19,930 nt of DNA from Myxococcales bacterium (GCA_003153875.1 PMBY01000169.1:6295-26224), one strand, 5' to 3'; counted from the first letter of the stretch, positions 1 through 8,538 are shown. Numbers and translations are program-made. Notes: generated from the letters alone by a model not told the origin.

Positions 1-657
1 ATCGTGGCCGGCAAGGGCAAGCTGGTCCTGACCGGGCAGTTGGGCGATGTCATGCAGGAGTCGGCCCAGGCGGCCATCAGCTACGTGCGTTCGCGGGCGC
101 CCTCGCTGGGCTTGGATCGCGATTTCTACTCGCGCGCGGACATGCACGTACATTTGCCCGAGGGTGCCATCCCCAAAGACGGACCCTCGGCTGGAATCAC
201 CATCTGTACGGCCATGGTGTCTGCCTTGTTGCGTGTGCCCGTGCACCGGGACGTGGCCATGACCGGCGAGATCACCCTGCGTGGGCGCGTGCTGCCCATC
301 GGCGGTCTCAAAGAAAAGATTCTTGCGGCTCACCGGGGCGGAATGAAGACCGTGATCATTCCCAGGGACAACGTGAAGGATCTGCGTGACATTCCCAAGC
401 GCGTGCTCAAGAGTACGCATCTGGTCGCAGTGGGACACATGGACGAGGTCCTGCGCGTCGCCTTGGCACTTCCCAAGCCGTCGGAGTTTCTCAAGGAACC
501 TTCGGTGTCCGCTGACTGGCGTGTGCCCGGCGAGCGGCGCGAGCGAGGTGAGCGGCGCGCAGAGGCCGATCTGATCCCGGTGGCCAGCGCCGTGCCGCCC
601 GCCAGCACGCCCCCGGCGCCGCAGATTGAGATCAGCAGCGCGACCCGGCGCGGCTAG
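1..657 (+). CDS. lon: Lon ATP-dependent protease, C-terminal proteolytic domain (5' truncated by window edge)
   Basis: This is the end of the AAA+ serine-lysine protease Lon, which unfolds and degrades damaged or regulatory proteins in the cytoplasm. The frame is open from base 1, so the ATPase and substrate-binding parts lie outside the window. The proteolytic domain is clear. The nucleophile serine is in PKDGPSAGI (TCG at 187-189), and the catalytic lysine is the second K of [14 protein letters not shown], 43 residues later, the same spacing as in E. coli Lon (S679/K722). The [16 protein letters not shown] segment is also typical. The domain ends near base 490. About 55 further residues form a Pro/Ala/Arg/Glu-rich tail that E. 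coli Lon lacks; I see no domain in it. A hairpin 22 bases after the stop may terminate transcription. The family assignment is essentially certain; which Lon paralogue it is cannot be told. Confidence 0.97.
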   Translation: MVAGKGKLVLTGQLGDVMQESAQAAISYVRSRAPSLGLDRDFYSRADMHVHLPEGAIPKDGPSAGITICTAMVSALLRVPVHRDVAMTGEITLRGRVLPIGGLKEKILAAHRGGMKTVIIPRDNVKDLRDIPKRVLKSTHLVAVGHMDEVLRVALALPKPSEFLKEPSVSADWRVPGERRERGERRAEADLIPVASAVPPASTPPAPQIEISSATRRG

Positions 658-678
658 CGCACAACATTGAAATCGCGC

Positions 679-704
679 AGGCCCAGCCAGAGCTCTGGGC
701 CTTT
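679..704 (+). terminator. Possible intrinsic terminator after lon
   Basis: A perfect 8-bp inverted repeat, AGGCCCAG / CTGGGCCT, has an 8-base loop and is followed by only a short T run (702-704). It starts 22 bases after the lon stop. The stem is GC-rich, but the weak U tract makes this a moderate call. The rest of 658-828 shows no gene and no clear promoter. Confidence 0.45.
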
Positions 705-828
705 CGCCGATCGCGAGCCGTCTCCGTGCCGAAACAGACAGGCGAGTGAGCGCAGCCTGAAGGACCATCTTCGCAAGCGTTCCTTCTGAACCTCGGCGAC
801 AGACCCATTTTCATGCCAAGATGAACAC

Positions 829-1722
829 ATGCTAGGCACCATCGGGTTGTTCCTCCGCAGCACAGACAACGACTACCAGCGGCGATTGGAAGAAGTCGGC
901 AAGCGAGAGGCCAAGCGCCACGATTTCGACCTTTTTGTGGAGTCGGCGCAATTCGATGCCAGCCGGCAGGTCGAGCAGATCCGCCAAGCCATCAAGAACG
1001 CCGCAGCCACCAAACTGGCTGCCATTCTGGTCAGTGGCGTGAAGGACGAAGAGTTGCGCCCCGTCGCTCACGAAGCTGCCGAGGCTGGCTTGGAGTGGGC
1101 TCTGCTCAATGAAGCGGCCTTTATCGACGACGTTCGCAGCCAGCATCCCGACCGTGCCATTTTCGCCGTCGCGTCCGATCAGGTTGAAATTGGCCACATC
1201 CACGCGCGGCAGGTGCATGCGCTCCTCGGCAGCGCGGGGCGCGTGCTGTGTGTCACGGGCTACCTTGGGAACGTCGCAGCTTCGCAGCGGCTGGAAGGCT
1301 TGAAGCAAGGCCTCGATGGCAAATTCGAGCTCATCGAACTCAATGCCGATTGGACCAGCGAACGCGCGCGCATGGCCGTTGCGAAATGGGCGGGCGGCAT
1401 TGGTTCAGTAGAAGACCTGCCAGGCATGTTCGTCGCTCACAACGACGAAATGGCCCTGGGCGTGCGACAAGCCCTCCGCGACATCGATTCCCAACGCGGC
1501 TTGCCCCTTGCCAGCGCCCCCATCACCGGGTGCGACGGGTCGCAGACTTTCGGCCAACGGCTGGTTCGCGAAAAGCGACTCAAGGCAACGGTGATCATGC
1601 CGCCCGGATCGGGTGTGGCCATCGAGTGGATCGCCCGCATGCGTAGCAAAGGCGAGATGCCCCCGGTCCGTGTGCTTCTCCCAGCAACGTCATTCCCAGC
1701 CCTTCCCAGTCTGCAGCGGTAG
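829..1722 (+). CDS. Periplasmic-binding-protein-like sugar-binding domain protein, no signal peptide
   Basis: The 297-residue protein consists almost entirely of a type I periplasmic-binding-protein fold, as in ribose-type ABC binding proteins and LacI effector domains. It opens with a strand like the family's first (GTIGLFL). Mid-protein it has VTGYLGNVAASQRLEGLKQG and then FVAHNDEMALGVRQAL, the family's inter-lobe sugar-contact region. There is no signal peptide, lipobox or transmembrane segment at the N terminus and no helix-turn-helix, so it is neither a classic exported binding protein nor a LacI regulator. No permease or ATPase gene is adjacent. The start is the first ATG of the frame; an ATG at 821 is in another frame and stops at once. 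No strong ribosome binding site is seen. It may be a cytoplasmic small-molecule sensor or a decayed transporter component. The fold is fairly certain; ligand and role are unknown. Confidence 0.8.
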   Translation: MLGTIGLFLRSTDNDYQRRLEEVGKREAKRHDFDLFVESAQFDASRQVEQIRQAIKNAAATKLAAILVSGVKDEELRPVAHEAAEAGLEWALLNEAAFIDDVRSQHPDRAIFAVASDQVEIGHIHARQVHALLGSAGRVLCVTGYLGNVAASQRLEGLKQGLDGKFELIELNADWTSERARMAVAKWAGGIGSVEDLPGMFVAHNDEMALGVRQALRDIDSQRGLPLASAPITGCDGSQTFGQRLVREKRLKATVIMPPGSGVAIEWIARMRSKGEMPPVRVLLPATSFPALPSLQR

Positions 1723-1742
1723 TCCACCGGAGCGGCCTGGGC

Positions 1743-1763
1743 GGGGCGACCGCAGGTCGCCCC
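1743..1763. repeat. REP-like GC-rich palindrome
   Basis: GGGGCGACC / GGTCGCCCC is a perfect 9-bp inverted repeat around a 3-base GCA loop, followed by TACG. It lies 20 bases after the stop of the preceding gene and could act as a terminator or mRNA-end stabiliser, or be one copy of a dispersed REP-type element. There is no T run. Only one copy is visible in this window. Confidence 0.5.
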
Positions 1764-1843
1764 TACGGCCGTGCGGGCACCACCGGCATCGCGTCTGGCC
1801 CTTGTGCGAAGCCGATTCCAAGTCTATGAGTAGACCGCAACCT

Positions 1844-1931
1844 GGAGGAGTGGCCGAGTGGTCGAAGGCGACGGTCTTGAAAACCGTAGCGCCTCAAAAG
1901 GGCGCCAAGGGTTCGAATCCCTTCTCCTCCT
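1844..1931 (+). tRNA. tRNA-Ser(UGA)
   Basis: The cloverleaf is complete. The acceptor is GGAGGAG (1844-1850) with CTCCTCC (1924-1930), and the D arm is GCC/GGC. The anticodon stem ACGGT/ACCGT closes the loop CTTGAAA with anticodon TGA at 1878-1880. A long class II variable arm has stem GCGCC/GGCGC, and the T arm is AAGGG TTCGAAT CCCTT. The anticodon and long variable arm make it a serine tRNA for UCN codons. Base 73 would be T instead of the usual G, and CCA is not encoded (TCTG follows). Confidence 0.95.
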
Positions 1932-2016
1932 CTGTTTGAGATGGGAACCCTGGGAGGAGTTCCCAAACCCTGGCGCTGTGGCTCCGGCGGGTGAAGCCCG
2001 CCTACGCCTACGCGAT

Positions 2017-2040
2017 CATGGGAACCCCCATGGGAACCCC
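2017..2040. repeat. Two tandem 12-bp repeats between the serine tRNAs
   Basis: CATGGGAACCCC occurs twice in direct tandem (2017-2028 and 2029-2040). A third related copy, ATGGGAACCC, occurs just after the first tRNA, near 1940, where it can also pair with GTTCCC some 10 bases on. The 205-base spacer between the tRNAs is otherwise without a recognisable gene. Confidence 0.6.
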
Positions 2041-2094
2041 TCTCCCGACGCGGTTGGTTCCGGGAGGGGCACAGGGTCCCCTCTCGACCTTCGG

Positions 2095-2120
2095 ACTTGA
2101 GATCCGGGCGGATCTCAAGT
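2095..2120. repeat. Perfect inverted repeat upstream of tRNA-Ser(GCU)
   Basis: ACTTGAGATCCG at 2095-2106 and CGGATCTCAAGT at 2109-2120 are exact reverse complements separated by GG, so an 11-bp stem with a GGGC tetraloop can form. It sits 16 bases before the tRNA. No T run follows. It could end transcripts from the upstream tRNA, be a processing signal, or bind a dimeric protein. Confidence 0.6.
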
Positions 2121-2136
2121 AGTACCAAGCACCCAC

Positions 2137-2230
2137 GGAGAGGTGGCCGAGAGGCCGAAGGCGGCGGTTTGCTAAACCGTTATACGGGCGAAAACCTGTA
2201 TCGTGAGTTCGAATCTCACCCTCTCCGCCA
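2137..2230 (+). tRNA. tRNA-Ser(GCU), CCA encoded
   Basis: Acceptor GGAGAGG (2137-2143) pairs with CCTCTCC (2220-2226), followed by G73 and an encoded CCA (2228-2230). The anticodon stem GCGGT/ACCGT (one G-T pair) encloses TTGCTAA with anticodon GCT at 2171-2173. A long class II variable arm (ATACGGG with CCTGTAT) and T arm GTGAG TTCGAAT CTCAC complete a serine tRNA reading AGC/AGU codons. Confidence 0.97.
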
Positions 2231-2241
2231 AGACGAAAGTC

Positions 2242-4634
2242 GTGACGGACAGTACCCAGCAGCCTCCGGCAGAGGACGAGGCCGAGTTCGGCAGCCTGCG
2301 CAAGCGGGTGGCCGAGCTTGAGCTTGCTCTGAGCGAGCGCAAGGCCCTGGAGGTGAGCTTCCGCGGATTCTTGCAGATGCGCAGCGTGGGGGTGGTCCGC
2401 TACGACGGCAATCCCAAGTTGCCCATCGATTGGCCGGAACGCAGGCAGGCCGAGTGGCTGCTGGACCACGTCGTGGTGGCCGAATGCAACGACGCCTACG
2501 CGCGGATGTACGGCCTGGAGCGCGCCGAGGAGATGATCGGCGCCCCCATGGTTGGCAACATGGCCGGTCCCCGAGAAGAGAAGATCGCGCGTCTCACCGA
2601 CTTCGTTCGGGCCGGCTACCGGGTCACGAATTTCGAGATTCTCGACGTGGACCGCCGCGGTCGCCAGATGTGGACGTCGAACGCGATCACCGGCGTCATC
2701 GAAAATGGCCAGCTCATCTACGCCTGGGGCATGCAGCGTGATGTGACGGCCGAGAAGGAGCAACTCGCGGCTCTGCAGCGACGCGAGTCGGAAATCCACC
2801 GGCGCGCGAAGCAACTGGCGGGCGAAGTCGCCTTGCAGAAGCAGTTTGCCGAAAATGTCCTGCGCAGCATCGCCGACGGCGTGTTCACCATCGACACGCA
2901 GCACCGGATCACGTCCTGGAATCCCGGGGCTGAGGCCATCACCGGCCTGGCGCCGACCCAGGTCATCGGCAGGAACTGCGGGGAGGTTTTGCACGCCGAC
3001 CTTTGCGAGGGCCGATGGTTGTGTGACAGAGCCGGCTGTCCCGCGGACCGCGCCTGCGCCAGCCGGCGCCCCTTGCCGCCGCTCGAGGTCACGCATTCCT
3101 ATCAGGGCGGACGCAAGCTGGTCACGGCGCTGTCGGCGGCGCCGCTCCTCGACGACCGGGGTGAGCCGACCGGTGCGGTGTGCGTGTTTCGCGACGTGAG
3201 CCGCGAGCGAGAATTGTTGACCAGCATCCAGCGGGCGCACGAGAGCAAGAGTCTGTTTCTCGCCAGCATGTCGCACGAGATCCGCACACCCATGAACGCC
3301 ATCCTCGGCTTCTCGCAGCTCCTGCTCAAGGATCGTGCGTTGGGTCCCACTCAGCGGCAGCACCTGGACACCATCGTGCGCAGCGGCCAGCACCTGCTGG
3401 CGGTCATCAACGATATCTTGGACATGTCCAAGATCGAGGCTGGCCACGCCGAGTTGAGCATCGCGGCCTTCGATCTGCGCGACCTGGTGTCGGACCTGGC
3501 CGCCATCTTCCGTCTGCGCACCAACGCCAAGGGCCTGCTGTTTCGGGTGGAGATGGCCGAGGATGTCCCCTTCGTGGTGCGGGGTGATGGGCACAAGTTG
3601 CGCCAGATCTTCACCAACTTGCTCAGCAACGCCATCAAGTTCACCGAGCGCGGCCAGGTGATCTGGCGGCTGCGCAGCGAGCGCGCCTCGGATGCGGCGT
3701 GGCGCCTGCTGGTAGATGTGGAAGACACCGGAGCGGGCATTCCGGCCGCTGACCTGGGGCGGATCTTCGACGCTTTTGTCCAGACCGCTACCGGCGCCCG
3801 CACGGGCGGCGGCGCTGGCCTGGGCCTCGCCATCACGCGAGAGTTCGTTCGCCTCATGGGTGGAAACATCAGTGTCGACAGTCAGGTGGAAAAGGGGAGT
3901 TGTTTCCACGTCGCCCTCCGCCTGGAGGAAGGCGATGTCGCCCTGGCGGCTGGCCGAGGGTCGGCGCGACGGGTGGTGGGGATTCGATCGGGGCAGGCGG
4001 CCTTCCGGGTTTTGCTGGCCGGTGAGGCAGGCGACGCACCCGAATCGCTGGCCCCCATCTTGGACGCGGTGGGCTTCGAGACACGCCACGCGGTTCTGGT
4101 GGACGAGGTCTTGGCGGTTCTCGTAAAGTGGTCTGCTCACGTCGTGTTCGTGCAGGTGGGCACACATCCGCAACGCGGCTTCGCAGTCATCGAACGGGTC
4201 AAGGCCTCGCCCAGAGGCAAGCGAACGCCGGTGGTGGCGTTGGTCGGCCGCGGGGACGAGGTGGTGCGCGCGCAGGCGCTGGCCGCCGGCGCGGACGATG
4301 TCGTCGGGCTACCCCTGCGCGAGCCCGAGGTGTTTGAGAAGCTGTGGGCTTGTCTGGGCGTGGAATACGTGTACTTCCGGCAGGACGCCGCCGTCCGATC
4401 CGCGGTGGGCATCCCGTTGACTATGCGGTCGCTGCGGGATGTCCTGGCGGCTGCGCCTGCGGATTTGACCGAAGGACTGCGCGACGCCACCACCGCGGGC
4501 GACTTCGATCGCATGCTCTTGCTGATCGATCGGATTGCGGCCCACGACGCCCTGGCAGGCGCGGCCTTGCGTGCCCTGGCCGATGGGTTCGAGTACCAGC
4601 AACTCCTCGATACCTTGCCGCCGCGGGGGGACGC

Positions 4635-4638
<4 letters not shown>
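2242..4638 (+). CDS. PAS-PAS hybrid sensor histidine kinase with degenerate receiver domain
   Basis: 798 residues with no transmembrane segment, so probably a cytoplasmic sensor. Order: a short coiled coil; PAS1 about 47-170; PAS2 about 202-323 with five cysteines (C246, C255, C261, C266, C272); HisKA with MSHEIRTP (H345); a HATPase with N box N463, DTGAG from D495 and a GLGLAI box near 525-532. A receiver-like domain (about 587-710) has Q638 where the phosphoryl-accepting Asp should be and Leu690 in place of the conserved Lys, so it probably cannot be phosphorylated. A helical tail of about 75 residues follows. The frame extends back into the tRNA, so I chose GTG 2242, the first start after it, 11 bases from the tRNA CCA; the ribosome binding site is poor and later GTG starts are possible. 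The stop overlaps the HD-GYP regulator start (ATGA), its likely partner. Confidence 0.93.
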
Positions 4639-5741
<1,103 letters not shown>

Positions 5742-5769
5742 CCTGAATTCTGAGATAGACTGCGCTCTG

Positions 5770-6096
5770 ATGCTCGGTAAGTGGTCGCTCGTTGTCGCAG
5801 GTGCGGCCGTGCTTGCATCGGCTGCTGGGTTGGCCATGCCGGTGGTTGTGCGCGTTCCCATCGTCAAACCGCACGGGGCGGCCGATCCGGTTGACGCCGG
5901 GCTGTTCTCTCACTGGCAGCACGAGCAATATCCGTGTTTCGCTTGCCATCCGGCGATCTTTCCGAGGGCGCGCAAGGGTTTCACTCACGACGAGATGGAC
6001 GAGGGCCGATTCTGCGGCGCCTGCCACAATGGCCAGAGTGCGCCGCCGGCGAGCGGGGCCCGTGCCGCCTGTCGATCGTCCTGCCACGCGAAATGA
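5770..6096 (+). CDS. Small exported triheme c7-type cytochrome
   Basis: 108 residues with an N-terminal hydrophobic segment (about 5-25) that is a signal peptide or anchor, then a haem region. Haem sites are CFACH (56-60), CGACH (82-86) and CRSSCH (101-106); the last is CXXXCH. H48 and H51 in FSHWQH and H73 in FTHDEMDEG are spaced as distal ligands, giving three possible bis-His haems. The pattern FSHxxH, CxxCH, CHPxIFP, FTHxEMxxGxFCGACHNG matches the c7-type triheme family from memory. The protein would sit in the periplasm and carry electrons. The start ATG is the only sensible one and its ribosome binding site is weak. The stop overlaps the next gene (ATGA), and the gene lies 28 bases after the HD-GYP regulator, so co-transcription is likely. 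Confidence 0.88.
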   Translation: MLGKWSLVVAGAAVLASAAGLAMPVVVRVPIVKPHGAADPVDAGLFSHWQHEQYPCFACHPAIFPRARKGFTHDEMDEGRFCGACHNGQSAPPASGARAACRSSCHAK

Positions 6097-7346
6097 TGAT
6101 GAACACCCTGCGCCTCACACTGGTTCTGATCGCAATGGGTGGCACTGTGGCCACCGCTCTGGCGGCGGATCCATCGGTGCAGCCACCCACGATTGCGGCA
6201 CCGGGCGATGCCGGGATTGCCAGCAAGGCGGCGCCAGTGTTGGGCGATGCCGGGGTTGCGAGCGAGGCGGCGCCGGGCGCCGCAGCGCCGCAGCCGGAAC
6301 CACCCAAGGCAGAAGCCGAGAAAGAGCACGCGCCCGAATCCCCGCTGCTCTTTCCCGGCGGCATCCGCATTGGCGGGCTCTTCGATGCGAGCTACGAGCG
6401 CGTAGGCATGAATAGCAGCCCGACCAGCGGCCAGAACGCCTTTCGCAACTACCACCACTTCGTCTTCGTCTCGCGCCAGGGAAACGACATCCCCATCGGG
6501 TTCAATGCCGAGGTCATCAATCAGTACTTCTACGAGCTGACCGCGCGTTTGTGGCGCAAGGGATCGGCGTTTCGCCTGTCCGCGCGGGCGGGAAAAATCA
6601 TGGTGCCATTCGGGCCGGATCCGCTCTTTCACAAGAACTACGGCGGATTGAGCGCGATAGACCAGAAGCTCTTGCCCGTGGTGTGGTCCTCTTTCGGCGC
6701 CTGTGTACGCGCGGACGCGTTGCTGAAGGGTTTCTCCCTGGCCAATGATCTCTACTTTGTGCAGGGCTTCGATGTGTCTGCGCGGGACCACGCCCTCAAC
6801 ATGCAGAGCGACCTGCAAGCGTACGACGGTGCGCGAATGGCGATTGGCGACCGCGTGTCCATTTCGCGCGGGCCGGTCACGTTGTGGTACTCGCTGTATT
6901 GGAATCCCATGAGGTTTGGCCGCAGCCTGCTCATGCAGGCGGTGGACTTGGCCATCTGGCGTCCTGCCTGGCCAGTTGTGAACCGACTGGCACTGGGTGT
7001 GGGGGCGCTGCGTGCTCTTATTTCGGCTGACAGCAGCTACGGCAAGCCCGACGCGATAACGGACGCTGGCGCCTACTACGATTTCGCCGACTACCTGTGG
7101 CTGCGCTTCTACGCGACTCGCTGGCTCTACTTGCAGGCACGCAGCGGCCTCATGACGTTCAATAACCACAAGGGACTTTCCTACGATTCGGAACGTGCCA
7201 GCGCTGCCGACGGTTCACACCACAACCTGTCCGTGGTTGCGGAATATGCCGGCGCCCAGTTCAGCCTGGGCTACTACTGGAACTTTGAGAAGGTGGGCGA
7301 AACCGCCAACGACTTCGTGCGCTTCATGGTGATGTATGCTTTTTGA
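6093..7346 (+). CDS. Outer-membrane beta-barrel (porin-like) protein in cytochrome operon
   Basis: 417 residues. A signal peptide (about 1-24, ending ATALAA) is followed by a periplasmic Ala/Pro-rich stretch with two copies of an 11-residue repeat, GDAGIASKAAP (38-48) and GDAGVASEAAP (51-61). From about residue 88 on, alternating aromatic/polar strands begin with GGIRIGGLFDASYERVG. They include a GKIMVPFGPD segment like those of phosphate-selective-porin-type barrels, and the chain ends in FMVMYAF with a terminal aromatic, the usual outer-membrane assembly signal. Three consecutive ATGs (6093, 6096, 6099) are possible starts; the first overlaps the cytochrome stop as ATGA. Placed between a triheme cytochrome and a haem lipoprotein, it could be the barrel through which electrons cross the outer membrane. 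The barrel call is strong; the conduit role is inference, and an ordinary porin is possible. Confidence 0.85.
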   Translation: MMMNTLRLTLVLIAMGGTVATALAADPSVQPPTIAAPGDAGIASKAAPVLGDAGVASEAAPGAAAPQPEPPKAEAEKEHAPESPLLFPGGIRIGGLFDASYERVGMNSSPTSGQNAFRNYHHFVFVSRQGNDIPIGFNAEVINQYFYELTARLWRKGSAFRLSARAGKIMVPFGPDPLFHKNYGGLSAIDQKLLPVVWSSFGACVRADALLKGFSLANDLYFVQGFDVSARDHALNMQSDLQAYDGARMAIGDRVSISRGPVTLWYSLYWNPMRFGRSLLMQAVDLAIWRPAWPVVNRLALGVGALRALISADSSYGKPDAITDAGAYYDFADYLWLRFYATRWLYLQARSGLMTFNNHKGLSYDSERASAADGSHHNLSVVAEYAGAQFSLGYYWNFEKVGETANDFVRFMVMYAF

Positions 7347-7743
7347 GATCAGAGGCGCATTGATTGGCCTGCTGGCTGTGGCTTTGCTGGCCACGGCCTG
7401 CGCCGATTTCACGCGCGGACCGGCGGCCGATGCCGCGGCCGACGCGGCGCTGGCCGACGATACTTTGTTCGATGACTACGTCTATCCTATCCTGCAGTCC
7501 AAGTGTCAGTCTTGCCATTCCCAGGGGCAGCAGGCCGGCGCCACTCGGTTCCGGCTGACTGGGGACGCGAAGGCGGATAGGGCGGGCGTGGTGGCGTTGG
7601 TCTACCCCGACTATCCCGAGGGCAGTCTCCTCTTGCAACGCGCGACCGGCAACGGCCACAGCGGTGGTCTCATCTTCGGGCCGGACAGCGACGAGTATTT
7701 TACGCTCCGTAACTGGATTGCGACTCTGCCTCCAACGCGGTGA
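7336..7743 (+). CDS. Monoheme c-type cytochrome lipoprotein
   Basis: 135 residues. The N terminus is a lipoprotein signal: hydrophobic residues 8-21 followed by Cys22 in LLATAC. An Ala/Asp-rich linker leads to one haem site, CQSCH (57-61), within DDYVYPILQSKCQSCH. The tail GNGHSGG...LRNWIATLPP resembles the small cytochrome-like domain common in Planctomycetes and Deltaproteobacteria, where the chain ends in a WI helix; H108 could be a haem ligand, since there is no Met after the haem site. The gene overlaps the barrel gene by 11 bases, and ATG 7336 is the first start after an in-frame stop at 7330, so translation is probably coupled. The lipid anchor would place it on the outer membrane, beside the barrel. 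Partner and redox role are inferred from this arrangement. Confidence 0.85.
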   Translation: MLFEIRGALIGLLAVALLATACADFTRGPAADAAADAALADDTLFDDYVYPILQSKCQSCHSQGQQAGATRFRLTGDAKADRAGVVALVYPDYPEGSLLLQRATGNGHSGGLIFGPDSDEYFTLRNWIATLPPTR

Positions 7744-7768
7744 CTCAGCACAGCGGTTAGTCGCCGCG
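7736..7768. terminator. Hairpin spanning both convergent gene ends
   Basis: CGCGGTGACT (7736-7745) and AGTCGCCGCG (7759-7768) pair over 10 bp with one G-T pair and a 13-base loop. The structure covers the stop of the haem lipoprotein and the stop of the hemerythrin gene on the other strand, so it may work as a bidirectional terminator. There is no T run on either side. Confidence 0.35.
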
Positions 7769-8449
7769 CAGCCTATTGATCAGGTCTTCCTGCTCGGCGG
7801 GTGACAAGGCCCAGTCGCTGATGGGATAGACAAGGTGCTCCTCGTCTTCATGGTGGCGGGCCAGGCTGCGCCGCATTTGCGGCAGCAGGGCTTCGCTGGC
7901 CAGTACATCCTGCTTGGTGAGGGCCGTTTGCAGCTCAGGCAGAAGTGCGCGCAGCTCTCCATGCTCGGCGAGCATGTCGGGCACAGCGCGCACCACGGGC
8001 TGGGTCATCCGCAGCATGGCGGGAAAGAGCAACGCCTCCTCGGCGGCCATGTGACGCTTGAGTGCGTCGGATAGCGAAACGAATCGCCGATCCGCCTCGG
8101 CCAGCGCGCCCACGCGCAGGAAGTGCTGCAACTCAGTCAGCAGGCCGTCGATGCGTGCATGGTCGGCCCTCAGGTGTTCCGAGAGGGTGAGCGGCTGCTC
8201 CGGGCGGCGTAGCTGCAAATCGGAGCGGAAGCAATCGGCCGCGACCACCGTGATGGTGCAGTCGATCTCGCCCTGATGCATCTGGCGAATCGCTGTGAGG
8301 ATGGGCTTGGGATCCCGGTCGGTCACCAGAGTCACGCGGCGACCGCTGCGCAGTTCATGCAACACGCGGGCGACCGCCACGCGGCGGTCTTCCAAGGAAA
8401 GTCCGCGAATGTCGACCTGAAGCAGCTCGGCGCTGACCGGTGCGGCCAT
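7757..8449 (-). CDS. DUF2249-hemerythrin (HHE) domain protein
   Basis: 230 cytoplasmic residues. Residues 10-80 form a DUF2249 domain (VDIRGLSLEDRR, LVTDRDPKPIL), a small fold often fused to hemerythrins and found in nitric-oxide and redox stress proteins. Residues 90-215 are a four-helix hemerythrin-like domain with candidate di-iron ligands H92/H97, H133, E137, H163 in EHGELR, H199/H200 and E204/H205. Such domains bind oxygen, nitric oxide or iron and take part in nitrosative stress repair or oxygen sensing. An ATG at 8449 is preferred because AGGTGG lies about five bases before it; a GTG at 8458 would add three residues. The gene is convergent with the cytochrome operon and divergent from the Smr gene, with 99 bases between them for promoters. 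The family is clear; the physiological role is open. Confidence 0.92.
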   Translation of the reverse strand: MAAPVSAELLQVDIRGLSLEDRRVAVARVLHELRSGRRVTLVTDRDPKPILTAIRQMHQGEIDCTITVVAADCFRSDLQLRRPEQPLTLSEHLRADHARIDGLLTELQHFLRVGALAEADRRFVSLSDALKRHMAAEEALLFPAMLRMTQPVVRAVPDMLAEHGELRALLPELQTALTKQDVLASEALLPQMRRSLARHHEDEEHLVYPISDWALSPAEQEDLINRLRGD

Positions 8450-8538
8450 ACAATCCACCTACATCGACTCGCGGCGCATGACAAGTGACCGCAGCGAGAT
8501 AGGCTGTCACGGCGGCGAGATTGGGCTAGGATCCAGGT

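Noticed and set aside
2203..2241. Upstream GTG start for the histidine kinase
   Set aside because: It lies in the T arm of tRNA-Ser(GCU); coding sequence there would overlap the tRNA.
2008..4173. 721-codon open frame on the minus strand
   Set aside because: It lies antisense to the hybrid kinase and both spacer and tRNA; the plus strand has clear conserved domains, while this translation has no recognisable motif and reflects GC-rich codon bias.
4344..4634. N-terminal extension of the HD-GYP regulator
   Set aside because: It overlaps the kinase gene in another frame; the receiver domain starts just after ATG 4635, which forms a standard ATGA overlap.
5934..6092. Upstream start for the barrel protein
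   Set aside because: It would place about 53 residues before an obvious signal peptide and overlap the cytochrome gene; the ATG cluster at 6093-6101 starts the signal peptide.
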